Positions 47,944-56,778 of a DNA stretch of 57,090 bases are shown here, one piece after another. The stretch is taken from positions 1-57,090 of the forward strand of contig NZ_WIAD01000038.1 in assembly GCF_009618275.1 (NCBI RefSeq), read 5' to 3'. Both the position numbers and the translations under genes were made by a program. The stretch's first letter is position 1; every line of letters begins with the position of its first letter. The notes below the pieces were generated by a model that did not search any database, was not told the DNA's origin, and saw only the letters and a program-made list of their open reading frames with translations. The stretch comes from Roseimaritima sediminicola. GTDB taxonomy: Bacteria; Planctomycetota; Planctomycetia; Pirellulales; Pirellulaceae.

Positions 47944-48966
47944 GTGGTATCGACTCTCCGGCAAGTGGCAGAACGCGCAGGCGTCAGCGTTTCGGTGGCC
48001 TCCCGGTCGCTGAACGGGCACGCCAAGGCGTACCGCATCAGCGAGGCAACGGTCTTGCGCGTCAAGGCGGCGGCCGACCAGCTGGGCTTCCGGCCAAGTC
48101 ACACAGCCCGCTCGCTGCGGCTGAAGAAAACCGGCTTGGTGGGTGTCGTGGTGCCGGACCTGGCCAACGCGTTTTTCGCATCCATCTCGCGGACGATCGC
48201 CTTGGCGGCTGAAGCCGAAGGATACAGCGTGATCGTCGCGGACAGCCGCGAACAAACCGAACACGAAGTCCGCCTGCTGCACCAGTTGGAAGCTCGACAA
48301 GTGGAAGCCTTCGTCGTTTGCCCGGTGGGCAGCGAAGACGCACACTTGCGGCAGATCGACGGGCGGGGCACCCCGGTCGTCTTGGCCGATCGAACGTTCC
48401 CCGACTGCGGATTGCTCCAGGTAACCTCCCAGCATCGCCGGGGAGCTCGCCAAGCGACCGAGTTGCTCACGGCCAAAGGTCATCGCCTGATTGGCGTTCT
48501 GCAGGGTTTGCCCGGAACGTTGCCCAATGACCAACGACTGTGCGGCCACGCCGAGGCACTTGCCAAGGTCGGGATCTCGATGGACCACAGTTTGGTCGCT
48601 GGCGACAACTTCACCGAAGCTTCGGGGTACGTCTCGGCCAAGCGACTGTTGGCAGAACGGCCGGACCTGACAGCCCTGTTTGCCTTCAGTACGCCCAACG
48701 CGATGGGAGCCCTTCGCGCTGCAGCCGAAGCGGGACGGAGCGTTCCGGAAGACCTTTCTCTCGTGACCTTCGATGATTGCCCGTACGCCGATTTGATGCG
48801 CGTTCCGCTCTCGACCGTTTGCCAGGATGTGGAACGCATTGGGCAGTTGGCTGCCGAGTTGGCGCTGCGGGCGGTGACGGGTTCCGCACGGAAAAAAACA
48901 CAGTGTCGGCACGACGTCGAAACGCGTGTCATTGTCCGCGATTCCATCTCCAGCGTAAGAAACTGA
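47944..48966 (+). CDS. LacI-family transcription regulator of nucleoside/ribose operon
   Basis: This 340-residue protein has the helix-turn-helix LRQVAERAGVSVSVASRSLN and hinge RVKAAADQLGFRPSHTARSL, then a periplasmic-binding-protein-like sensor domain (GLVGVVVPDLANAFFASISR, LVTFDDCPYADLMRVPLSTV). It should bind ribose or a related sugar as inducer. The GTG at 47944 places the HTH at the very N-terminus; the 26 upstream codons of the open frame overlap the operator and leader and are not used. The gene ends TGATG into the next one, so it is the first member of the operon. Confidence 0.87.
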   Translation: MVSTLRQVAERAGVSVSVASRSLNGHAKAYRISEATVLRVKAAADQLGFRPSHTARSLRLKKTGLVGVVVPDLANAFFASISRTIALAAEAEGYSVIVADSREQTEHEVRLLHQLEARQVEAFVVCPVGSEDAHLRQIDGRGTPVVLADRTFPDCGLLQVTSQHRRGARQATELLTAKGHRLIGVLQGLPGTLPNDQRLCGHAEALAKVGISMDHSLVAGDNFTEASGYVSAKRLLAERPDLTALFAFSTPNAMGALRAAAEAGRSVPEDLSLVTFDDCPYADLMRVPLSTVCQDVERIGQLAAELALRAVTGSARKKTQCRHDVETRVIVRDSISSVRN

Positions 48967-50024
48967 TGAAACACCTAGCTTTGATTTGTTGGGCGACCGC
49001 TTGCCTATTGCCTGCCGCCGCCGTTGCTCAGGAGGCTCCGATGCGTCCCGTCCCGTTGATCTTCGATACCGACATCGGCAACGATTGCGACGATGTATTG
49101 GCGATGGGCGTGATCCATGCGTTGCAGACGCGCGGCGAATGCGAACTGTTGGCCGTTACCATTACCAAGGATCACGAGTTGGCCGCACCGTTTACCGATG
49201 CGGTCAATACGTTCTACGGACGCGGCGATATTCCGATCGGTGTGTGTCGCAGCGGCGTGACGCCCGAGGCAGGCCGCTTTAACGTTTTGGCCGAAGCCCA
49301 AGACAATGGACAACTGCGCTACGAGCACGATCTGCGCAGTGGCAAGGATGCCCCGGATGCCGTCGATGTGCTGCGACAAACGCTGGCCGGTCAAGAAGAT
49401 GGCAGCGTTGTGATCGTGCAGGTTGGGTTCTCGACGAATCTGGCGAACCTGTTGAAGTCGACTGCCGACGAGCACAGCGACTTGAGCGGCACGGAGCTGG
49501 TCGAAAAGAAGGTTCGCTTGCTGTCGATCATGGCCGGTGCCTTCCGGCAGATCATCAACAACCAAGGCCAACCCTACGATCACAAGGAATACAACGTCGT
49601 CAAAGACATCCCCGCCGCTCAGACGCTGGCGGATCGCTGGCCGACGCCGATCATCTGGAGCGGGTTTGAGGTCGGCAAGAATCTGACCTACCCGCATCAG
49701 AGTATCCTCAGGGACTACCGCTACGTGCCGCATCACCCGCTGGCCGAAGCCTACACGTTGTACATCCCGCCGCCGCACGATCGTCCGACCTGGGATTTGA
49801 CCTCCGTGTTGCAGGCGGTCCGTCCCGAGCACGGTTATTTCGATCTGTCGGAAACGGGCCGCGTGCAGGTTGCCGATGACGGTCTGACCACATTCGAAGC
49901 ATCCGCCGACGGCCGCGATCGCTACCTCATTCTGCGGAAAGATCAAACGGCTCGGGCTCGAGAGGCGCTCGTCCAGCTCTCCAGCCAGCCGCCCGCAGGA
50001 CACGCGGCCGGGGACGACCGTTGA
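48966..50024 (+). CDS. Exported nucleoside hydrolase (first copy)
   Basis: It cleaves the N-glycosidic bond of nucleosides to release base and ribose. The 352-residue protein has a signal peptide (LALICWATACLLPAAAVAQ), so the reaction is probably periplasmic. The calcium-binding signature is LIFDTDIGNDCDDVLAMGV, the classic D-x-D-x-x-x-D-D pattern. Its end (HDRPTWDLTSVLQAVRPEHG) is shared with the second copy at 54397. The ATG overlaps the lacI stop by one base. With ribokinase and a ribose-type ABC importer next to it, the released ribose has an obvious fate. Confidence 0.9.
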   Translation: MKHLALICWATACLLPAAAVAQEAPMRPVPLIFDTDIGNDCDDVLAMGVIHALQTRGECELLAVTITKDHELAAPFTDAVNTFYGRGDIPIGVCRSGVTPEAGRFNVLAEAQDNGQLRYEHDLRSGKDAPDAVDVLRQTLAGQEDGSVVIVQVGFSTNLANLLKSTADEHSDLSGTELVEKKVRLLSIMAGAFRQIINNQGQPYDHKEYNVVKDIPAAQTLADRWPTPIIWSGFEVGKNLTYPHQSILRDYRYVPHHPLAEAYTLYIPPPHDRPTWDLTSVLQAVRPEHGYFDLSETGRVQVADDGLTTFEASADGRDRYLILRKDQTARAREALVQLSSQPPAGHAAGDDR

Positions 50025-50974
50025 GCGGTGTCCAACAAACATCCGCGCGGCCGCGGATTGTGGTCTGCGGTTCGATCAATATGGATTTGGTCGTTCGCTG
50101 CCAGCAGATCCCCAAGCCGGGACAGACGGTGAGCGCGGAGTCGGCGTCCGAAGTCTGTGGCGGCAAGGGAGCCAATCAGGCGGTCGCCGCGGCGTTGGCC
50201 GGCGGGCAGGTGCAGATGATCGGTCGCGTTGGCGACGATGCGTTTGCCGGACGATTGTGCGAGAACCTGCAAAAGCACGCGGTGGATTGCGCTGCGGTGA
50301 TGCCGACGCCCCAAAGCACCAGCGGATTGGCCGTCATTGCGGTGGAACGGTCGGGCGAAAACTCGATCTTGGTGGTTCCCGGGGCCAACGGCCGATTGTC
50401 GCCGCAGGATGTCCTACGGCATCAGCAGATCATCCAGTCCGCCGACGTCCTGATGCTGCAGTTGGAGATCCCCACGCCCAGCGTGCTGGCGGCAATTCGG
50501 GTCGCCAACACCGCCGGGGTACGCTGTATTCTCGATCCCGCGCCGGTTGCCCAGGACTGGACCGACGAGCTGCTGGACGTCGATCTGGTCTGCCCGAATG
50601 AAAGCGAAGCGGCGGCGCTGGTCGGCAGGGAGATCCACAGCGTCGAGGATGCCCGTGCGGCGGCTCGGCAATTGCAAACACGCGGCGCCAAGAATGTCGC
50701 GATTACGATGGGCGAAAAAGGAACCGGATTGCTGGCCGGCCAGACGTTTCACCACGTCCCTGCCCCTTCCATCCAGCCCGTCGATACCACGGCCGCGGGC
50801 GACGCGTTTGCCAGCGCCCTGGCCGTAGAGTGGGCCGATACGTCGAACCTGCTGCAGGCGACCCGCTTTGCGAATTTCGCGGGTGCCCTGGCGGCGACGA
50901 AGTTCGGTGCCCAGCAGAGTCTTGCCAATCGAAATGAGATCGAAGCTTTTAGGAAACAAGCATGCACACAGTAA
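50021..50974 (+). CDS. rbsK: Ribokinase
   Basis: It phosphorylates ribose at O5 in the cytoplasm. The 317-residue PfkB-family protein has the first signature GGKGANQAVAAALAGG and the second DTTAAGDAFASALAVEW with the catalytic Asp. It starts with TTG overlapping the previous stop (TTGA), which suggests coupling; no better start exists in frame. It overlaps the binding-protein gene by 13 nt. Confidence 0.92.
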   Translation: MSGVQQTSARPRIVVCGSINMDLVVRCQQIPKPGQTVSAESASEVCGGKGANQAVAAALAGGQVQMIGRVGDDAFAGRLCENLQKHAVDCAAVMPTPQSTSGLAVIAVERSGENSILVVPGANGRLSPQDVLRHQQIIQSADVLMLQLEIPTPSVLAAIRVANTAGVRCILDPAPVAQDWTDELLDVDLVCPNESEAAALVGREIHSVEDARAAARQLQTRGAKNVAITMGEKGTGLLAGQTFHHVPAPSIQPVDTTAAGDAFASALAVEWADTSNLLQATRFANFAGALAATKFGAQQSLANRNEIEAFRKQACTQ

Positions 50975-51936
50975 AACAAATCCTGCTTCCGCTGGCATTT
51001 GCCGGCATCTGTCTGACGATGGGTTGCAAGAAATCGATCACGACCGACGCACCTGCCAGCGAGACGTCGGACAAACCCAAGGTGGCATTGATCATGAAGT
51101 CGTTGGCCAACGAGTTCTTTTCGACGATGGCTGAAGGGGCCCAAACGCATCAGCGCCAAAGCGGCGAATACACCCTGATCGTCAACGGGATCAAAGACGA
51201 ACGAGACGTCAGTCGCCAAGTCGCTTTGGTTCAGGAGATGGTCGCCAGCGACATCGATGCCATCGTCATCGCGCCGGCGGAATCCCAGGCCCTGATTCCG
51301 GCACTGCGGCGAGCCGTCAAAGCGGGCGTCGTGGTGGTCAACATCGACAACAAACTGGACCCCGAAATGCTGGCCGACGAAGGGTTGGAGATCCCGTTCG
51401 TGGGTCCCGACAACCACGCCGGCGCCAAAAAGGTCGGACAGTATCTGGCCGCCCGACTGGATGAAGGCGATGCGGTTGCCGTTTTAGAGGGGCTGCAGAC
51501 GTCGGAGAACGGCCGCGCCAGAAAAGCCGGATTCGAACAGGCGATGGACGAGGCGAGCATCACGATCGTGGACAGCCAGTCGGCGCAGTGGGAGATGGCC
51601 AAAGCCAATGAGGTCGCCTCGTCGATGCTCAGTGAACACCCTGAGGTCAAAGCGATTTTAGCCGCCAACGACAGCATGGCGTTGGGCGCGGTTGCCGCGG
51701 CCAAGAGCGTCGGCCGCAGCGACGACCTGCTGATCGTCGGCTTTGACAATATCGCGGCCGTTCAGGACGCGATCCGTGACGGCAAAGTCCTGGCCACGGC
51801 CGATCAACACGGCGACCAACTGGCGGTGTACGGTATCGAAACGGCGCTGGAATTGATTGCCGATGCGGAGGCTGAGGTTGCCGACGTGGAAACGCCGGTG
51901 GATTTGGTCACCATCGAAACGCTGGGCGCCGAATGA
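50962..51936 (+). CDS. rbsB: Ribose-type ABC transporter substrate-binding lipoprotein
   Basis: This 324-residue protein has a lipobox (AGICLTMGCKK), so it should be a membrane-anchored lipoprotein. The sugar-binding type I fold shows KVALIMKSLANEFFSTMAEG, IDAIVIAPAESQALIPALRR and ILAANDSMALGAVAAAKSVG. It probably binds ribose released by the nucleoside hydrolases; the closest relatives bind pentoses or AI-2, so ribose is an inference from rbsK and the hydrolases. Confidence 0.88.
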   Translation: MHTVKQILLPLAFAGICLTMGCKKSITTDAPASETSDKPKVALIMKSLANEFFSTMAEGAQTHQRQSGEYTLIVNGIKDERDVSRQVALVQEMVASDIDAIVIAPAESQALIPALRRAVKAGVVVVNIDNKLDPEMLADEGLEIPFVGPDNHAGAKKVGQYLAARLDEGDAVAVLEGLQTSENGRARKAGFEQAMDEASITIVDSQSAQWEMAKANEVASSMLSEHPEVKAILAANDSMALGAVAAAKSVGRSDDLLIVGFDNIAAVQDAIRDGKVLATADQHGDQLAVYGIETALELIADAEAEVADVETPVDLVTIETLGAE

Positions 51937-53444
51937 CCACGCTGTTGGCCGTCAACGGGATCACCAAACGCTTCGGCGCCGTGACGGTGCTGGACGGTGT
52001 TTCGCTGGACGTGCGCCCCGGAGAGATCCACGCCCTGCTCGGTGCCAACGGTGCCGGCAAGAGCACCCTGTGCCGAATCATATCGGGACTGCTGGCCAGC
52101 GATGAAGGCTCGATGCGTTTGGCCGAACGGGCCTATGCGCCACGGAGCAAGCAGGCCGCGGAACGGGCCGGGGTGCAGATTGTTCAGCAGGAACTGAATC
52201 AGGTCCGTACGTTGACGGTGGCGGAGAATATCTATCTGACCCGCTTGCCCAATGTTTGTGGCGTTGTTCGTCCGCGTCGCCTGGCCCAGCAAGCTCGACG
52301 CGTGCTCGATCATTTCGGATTGAACGACGTCGATACCGACACCGTGATGGGCACCCTAGGCGTGGGCCGACAGCAGATGGTCGAAATCGCCACCGCCCTG
52401 GATCGGCAGTGTCGGTTGCTGATCTTGGATGAACCGACCGCGGCGCTCAGCGGCGGCGAAACGCAGCGCTTGTTCCAGCGCTTGCGCACGATGCGCGATC
52501 AAGGAATCGGCATCATCTATATCAGCCACCGGCTGGACGAAGTGGCCCAGTTGTCCGACCGGATCACCGTGCTGCGAGATGGCCAGGCGGTTTGCACGCG
52601 GCCGACATCGTCCCTGTCGACCGACCAGATGGTGGACCTGATGGCGGGAGCGGCCAGTGGTCAACAGCATGCATTCCGCTCCTTTGCGACCGACCAGACG
52701 ATGCTGCGGGTCGAGAACCTGTCGGCCGGCATGGTTCGAGACGTCTCCTTTTCGGTGCGTCGCGGCGAGCGTTTGGGGATCGCCGGATTGGTCGGTTCGG
52801 GACGCACGGAGTTGTTGCGAGCCGTATTTGGTGCCGACCCCGCCCAGGGCGGGACGGTTCAAATCGGCGCCGGACGCCCGAGGCTCTTTTCCCAGCCCAG
52901 CCAAGCGGTCGCGGCCGGGTTGGCGATGGTGACCGAGGACCGCAAGCACAGCGGTCTGCTGCTGCGCCAATCCATCCGCTCCAACACCACGATCAACTCG
53001 CTGGGTCGACGATTTGCCTCGTTCGGTATCATCCGCCGGCAGCGCGAGTCGCAGGCGGCCCAAACGATGGCGGCCCAGCTGGATACCAAGTGCAACCACA
53101 TCGAACAGATGGTCGGCACGCTCAGCGGCGGCAACCAGCAGAAGGTCGCGATTTCTAAGTGGTTGGTTCGCGATGCGGAAGTTTTCTTTTTTGACGAGCC
53201 GACGCGCGGCATCGATGTGGCGGCGCGGCGACGGATCTATCGATTGATCGAGTCGCTGGCGGAGGCCGGCAAAGCGGTCGTCATCGTCAGTAGTGACCTG
53301 GACGAGTTGTTGGAGACCAGTGATCGAATCGGCGTGATGTCCGCTGGCAAATGGGTCGACGACTTCGCTCGTGGGTCCTGGTCGGCTGAGCAGATCATGC
53401 GAGCGGCGTTCGCCGGCTATCGAGACGCGGAGACGGTTGCGTGA
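51933..53444 (+). CDS. rbsA: Ribose-type ABC transporter ATPase (two ABC domains)
   Basis: The product is 503 residues, as for RbsA. The N-terminal half has a complete Walker A (GANGAGKSTLCRI), signature ALSGGETQRLFQRL and Walker B LLILDEPTAAL. The C-terminal half has a degenerate Walker A (GLVGSGRTELL), LSGGNQQKVAISKW and VFFFDEPTRGIDV, which is normal for this family. The ATG overlaps the preceding stop (ATGA). Confidence 0.94.
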   Translation: MTTLLAVNGITKRFGAVTVLDGVSLDVRPGEIHALLGANGAGKSTLCRIISGLLASDEGSMRLAERAYAPRSKQAAERAGVQIVQQELNQVRTLTVAENIYLTRLPNVCGVVRPRRLAQQARRVLDHFGLNDVDTDTVMGTLGVGRQQMVEIATALDRQCRLLILDEPTAALSGGETQRLFQRLRTMRDQGIGIIYISHRLDEVAQLSDRITVLRDGQAVCTRPTSSLSTDQMVDLMAGAASGQQHAFRSFATDQTMLRVENLSAGMVRDVSFSVRRGERLGIAGLVGSGRTELLRAVFGADPAQGGTVQIGAGRPRLFSQPSQAVAAGLAMVTEDRKHSGLLLRQSIRSNTTINSLGRRFASFGIIRRQRESQAAQTMAAQLDTKCNHIEQMVGTLSGGNQQKVAISKWLVRDAEVFFFDEPTRGIDVAARRRIYRLIESLAEAGKAVVIVSSDLDELLETSDRIGVMSAGKWVDDFARGSWSAEQIMRAAFAGYRDAETVA

Positions 53445-54400
53445 TTACCAAACAAATGAAAGGCACCGTCGCGCAGTATGGCGGCTTGCTGACGGCTCTG
53501 GCTCTGTTGATCCTGGTATTCAGCTTGCGGACGGATAGTTTTTTCCAGCTCGGTACGGCCAGGTTGATCGCCAATCAGATCCCGGAGCTGACGCTGTTGG
53601 CCGTGGGCATGACGTTGGTGCTGCTGATCGGCCAGATCGACCTGTCGGTCGGCAGCGTGATGGCGCTGGCCGGAGCCGTACTGGGCGTCTTGATGGCCAA
53701 GCATGATTGGTCGCTGGGGGCGGCCGTTCTGGCCGGTTTGGCCACGGCTGCGGCTTGCGGCTGGACGACCGGGGCGATTTCGATCTGGTTTCGGATCCCT
53801 TCCTTTATTGTTTCGCTGGGGATGCTGCAGATCGCTCGTGGGGCCACCCGTCGGTTGCTCGAATCCAAGACGTTGACGATCGGATCCGACATTGCGGTGA
53901 TCAGTGAACCCCTGCCCGGAATCGGTTTGTCGCCCGCGTTCTTGATCGCCATCGTGGCCGTTTTTGCAGCCCAGTTTTTGATCAGCGGAACCGTGTTCGG
54001 GCGATACTGCGTGGCGATCGGGACCAATGCCGAGGCCGTACGGATGTCGGGGATCCGAACCGCTCCGTATGCGATCACCGTGTTCGTGATCAGCGGACTG
54101 TTGTGCGGTCTGGCGGCCTTGGCACCAACGTCGCTGATGGAGGCCGCCGATCCGGGAGCCGGCAACGGTATTGAATTGTCGGCGATCGCCGCTTGCGTGA
54201 TCGGCGGCACCAGTTTGATGGGCGGACGCGGCAATGCGATCAGCACCTTTCTCGGGGTGCTGGTAATCGCCGTGCTGCAGACCGGGCTCAGCCGGATGTC
54301 CGTCGAAGATGCTAATAAACAAATCGTGACCGGCGTGGTCATCATCATCGCGGTGTTGATCGACACCGTGCGACGCAATTGGGAGAAATCAGCATCGTGA
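53441..54400 (+). CDS. rbsC: Ribose-type ABC transporter permease
   Basis: The product is 319 residues with about 8-10 hydrophobic helices. It has QIDLSVGSVMALAGAVLGVL and the EAA-like loop GTNAEAVRMSGIRTAPYAIT, followed by LSAIAACVIGGTSLMGGRGN, as in RbsC. The GTG start overlaps the rbsA stop (GTGA). It completes a full importer with the two preceding genes. Confidence 0.93.
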   Translation: MITKQMKGTVAQYGGLLTALALLILVFSLRTDSFFQLGTARLIANQIPELTLLAVGMTLVLLIGQIDLSVGSVMALAGAVLGVLMAKHDWSLGAAVLAGLATAAACGWTTGAISIWFRIPSFIVSLGMLQIARGATRRLLESKTLTIGSDIAVISEPLPGIGLSPAFLIAIVAVFAAQFLISGTVFGRYCVAIGTNAEAVRMSGIRTAPYAITVFVISGLLCGLAALAPTSLMEAADPGAGNGIELSAIAACVIGGTSLMGGRGNAISTFLGVLVIAVLQTGLSRMSVEDANKQIVTGVVIIIAVLIDTVRRNWEKSAS

Positions 54401-55428
54401 CATCTCGAGTATTCCTATTGGGCTGGTTGTTGTGGTTCCCTGTTTGGGGGTTTGCCGAGACACTTCCCAGGATCGTTTTCGATACCGACATCGCTGGCGA
54501 CGTCGATGACGCTTTGGCGCTGGCCATGTTGCATGCGCTGGCCGACCGTGGCGAATGTACCATCGAGGCGGTGACGGTTTCCAAGTCGCATCCGCAGAAT
54601 GCGCCGATGGTCGATGCGATCAATACGTTCTATGGTCGGTCCGGGATTCCCATCGGAGTGACCAAGGGAAACTACCCCAAGGACAGCAAATACGTCGATC
54701 TTGCCGAACAAAAGGACGACGGCGTGCTGCGTTATCCCCATGATTTGATGAGCAGTGCGGATGCCCCGGACGCTGTGGACGTACTGCGGCAAGTGCTGGC
54801 CGAGGCCGAGCCGAATTCGATCACGATCATACCGGTGGGACTGGCCGTCAACATCGCCGACCTGCTGGAGTCGCCCGCCGACGATATCAGTCCGCTGACC
54901 GGTGTCGAACTGGTGCGCGACAAGGTCAAGCTGCTGTCGATCATGGCCGGGGCGTTCAACCCGGTGAACGGGAACACGCATTTCCTGGAAGCCAACGTCG
55001 TCAATCACGTCGGTTCGATGCAACGTTTTGTCCGACAATGGCCCAGCGAAGTGCCCGTCGTCTGGAGCGATTTTAATATCGGCATCCGCGCTCGGTATCC
55101 CAGGCGTAGTATCGCCAATGATTTTAAGTACATGCCGCACCATATCATTCGCGAGTCGTATCTGTTGTTCTGCGGACCGGATCACGACCGCCCCAGCTGG
55201 GACCTGACCAGCGTGCTGTACGCCGTCCGTCCCGGCGATGGCTATTTTGGGTTGTCGCCCAAGGGGACGGTCGGCGTTGCGGACGACGGCTTTACGACGT
55301 TCACCCCAGCCGCCACGGGAAACCATCGCTATCTGAAGATGAACGGAATGCAGGCGGCTCGCGTGATCGAAGTCCAGCGCGCTTTGGTCAGCCAGCCGCC
55401 GGTGCGTCACCAACCGTCCGGACGCTAG
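54397..55428 (+). CDS. Exported nucleoside hydrolase (second copy)
   Basis: This 343-residue paralogue of the 48966 gene has a signal peptide (VFLLGWLLWFPVWGFAE) and VFDTDIAGDVDDALALAML as the metal site. The GTG at 54397 overlaps the permease stop (GTGA); the TTG 18 nt upstream is less likely. Two copies at the ends of one operon suggest different nucleoside preferences (purine and pyrimidine, for example), which cannot be read from sequence. The TAG stop lies inside a GCTAGCCCCCGGTTCG repeat. Confidence 0.9.
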   Translation: MTSRVFLLGWLLWFPVWGFAETLPRIVFDTDIAGDVDDALALAMLHALADRGECTIEAVTVSKSHPQNAPMVDAINTFYGRSGIPIGVTKGNYPKDSKYVDLAEQKDDGVLRYPHDLMSSADAPDAVDVLRQVLAEAEPNSITIIPVGLAVNIADLLESPADDISPLTGVELVRDKVKLLSIMAGAFNPVNGNTHFLEANVVNHVGSMQRFVRQWPSEVPVVWSDFNIGIRARYPRRSIANDFKYMPHHIIRESYLLFCGPDHDRPSWDLTSVLYAVRPGDGYFGLSPKGTVGVADDGFTTFTPAATGNHRYLKMNGMQAARVIEVQRALVSQPPVRHQPSGR

Positions 55429-55632
55429 CCCCCGGTTCGGTTCATCAGCCGTTTGGGCGCTAGCCCCCGGTTCGTACACGCGACGTTTCGTGGTGAATCG
55501 CCAGGCCGGCTGAACCGTACGCTAGCGCGTGGCCGGCTGAACCGTACGCTAGCGCGTTGTCGGCTGAACCGTACGCTAGCGCGTTGTCGGCTGATGGGTT
55601 GGTCGGCTGAACCGTACGCTAGCGCGTTGTCG
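55423..55632. repeat. Family D repeat cluster after the ribose operon
   Basis: Two copies of GCTAGCCCCCGGTTCG (about 55424 and 55459) are followed from about 55505 by direct 27-bp units built on CGGCTGAACCGTACGCTAGC; about four full units and two fragments are present without spacers. GTACGCTAGCGC is partly palindromic. The array holds the stop codon of the hydrolase on one side and of the TPR-like gene on the other. Confidence 0.88.
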
Positions 55633-56212
55633 GCTGATGCGGGAACCGCTCTTCCCAACAGAACCGGCCCAATGGGTGTGCCGGTACTGGGGGACCCTGC
55701 TTGGGCTCGATGCGGTTCAGTCGCCAGTCCAAACGACGCAGCCAACTCATCCCCGCAACCCACTGTGCCGTGGCTTGCCGTAGTTGCTTAACGGCGGGGT
55801 CGTCCTCGCGGCGGATCTCATCCAACACGTCCAGGGCCCCCGATGGCGTGCCGCCATAGAACAGAGCGATCGCAAAGTTGATCGCCATATGATCCGGTAC
55901 TTCAGGGCGGACCGTCAGCGTACCGGATTGAATTACCGAGGAACGCAAAACGTCGACGGCTTGTTTAAAACGCCCAAGTCGTATCAAGCACACGGCACGG
56001 CAATTCAGGTTTTCCGGATGGCGACTGTCGACGGAAAAGAGCTGGAGGGCGCGATCGTAGTCTCCTTTCGCGATGGCATCTTTCGCGCGTTGGAACTTTG
56101 GATCCTTGGGTAGGTTGGGTTCGCTGGCTGCCGCGACCGCCTGGGCTTTCTTGGCATCGCTGCGAGGATTGGGATCGGTCGCCGGCTGAGCGGCTTTGCT
56201 GGAAACAGGCAT
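55619..56212 (-). CDS. TPR-like hypothetical protein
   Basis: The product is 197 residues from the ATG at 56212. A 50-residue Ala/Pro/Lys-rich start is followed by at least one or two TPR-like helix pairs (KGDYDRALQLFSVDSRHPEN, AVCLIRLGRFKQAVDVLR, AINFAIALFYGGTPSGALDV). No signal peptide is seen. TPRs usually mediate protein contacts; no partner can be named. The last codons and TAG stop run into the family D repeat array, so the C-terminus may have been altered by the repeats. Confidence 0.72.
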   Translation of the reverse strand: MPVSSKAAQPATDPNPRSDAKKAQAVAAASEPNLPKDPKFQRAKDAIAKGDYDRALQLFSVDSRHPENLNCRAVCLIRLGRFKQAVDVLRSSVIQSGTLTVRPEVPDHMAINFAIALFYGGTPSGALDVLDEIRREDDPAVKQLRQATAQWVAGMSWLRRLDWRLNRIEPKQGPPVPAHPLGRFCWEERFPHQPTTR

Positions 56213-56415
56213 GGTTGACTCACGGAAAGTTGGTTGGGATACATGGGTAGATCGAATCGCGTGACCGCGCCCTAGCCCTTGCGGTGCAGCCGCCGGCGAA
56301 CGCGCAGAACACCTGTCTGCGATGTCCAGACGGACTTCCAGACAGCAAGCACGCACGGGCGTGGGCCGAAGCCTAGGCGTCGGTCACAAAGAGGTGAGGA
56401 CGATCGAGAAGTGCC

Positions 56416-56778
56416 CTACAGCCGAAGGGCGATGCCTAGATCCAACAGCGTGGCATGACGGCCCGAACGCAGAGCCGGCGACGGCGCGCCAGCCAATCCG
56501 GAGACCGGATGCTGTAGGGCTCGCCAAGCAAGATCCGCGGGCTGAAGAAAATCTCCCCTGTGTCCGCCCAGTAGCTCGCGGACCGAAAACTCGTCCATCG
56601 AGACACTGGCAGGAGACGTTGTGTTCACCGCGGCAACGCTCGCGGTGTCCGCCGCCGACGACGGGACGGGACTGGCGGTAGCCGCAACCACGGGCATGAC
56701 CAGCGACAACCCCATCCAGACACCGCAAAACGCGATGGCGAGCAGGCGACGCGGGAAGACGGGAAACGGTCCAGACAT
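56416..56778 (-). CDS. Small hypothetical secreted protein
   Basis: The product is 120 residues from the ATG at 56778 (134 from 56820). It has a signal peptide (LLAIAFCGVWMGLSLVMPVV, cleavage near AATA). The mature part is short, Ala/Ser-rich and without recognised domains. It is on the same strand as the TPR-like gene, 203 nt upstream of it. It may be real, but support is only the signal peptide and reading frame. Confidence 0.5.
   Translation of the reverse strand: MSGPFPVFPRRLLAIAFCGVWMGLSLVMPVVAATASPVPSSAADTASVAAVNTTSPASVSMDEFSVRELLGGHRGDFLQPADLAWRALQHPVSGLAGAPSPALRSGRHATLLDLGIALRL

Noticed and set aside
55500-55632. CRISPR-like direct repeats
   Set aside because: The 27-bp units are head to tail with no unique spacers, and no cas gene is in the window.
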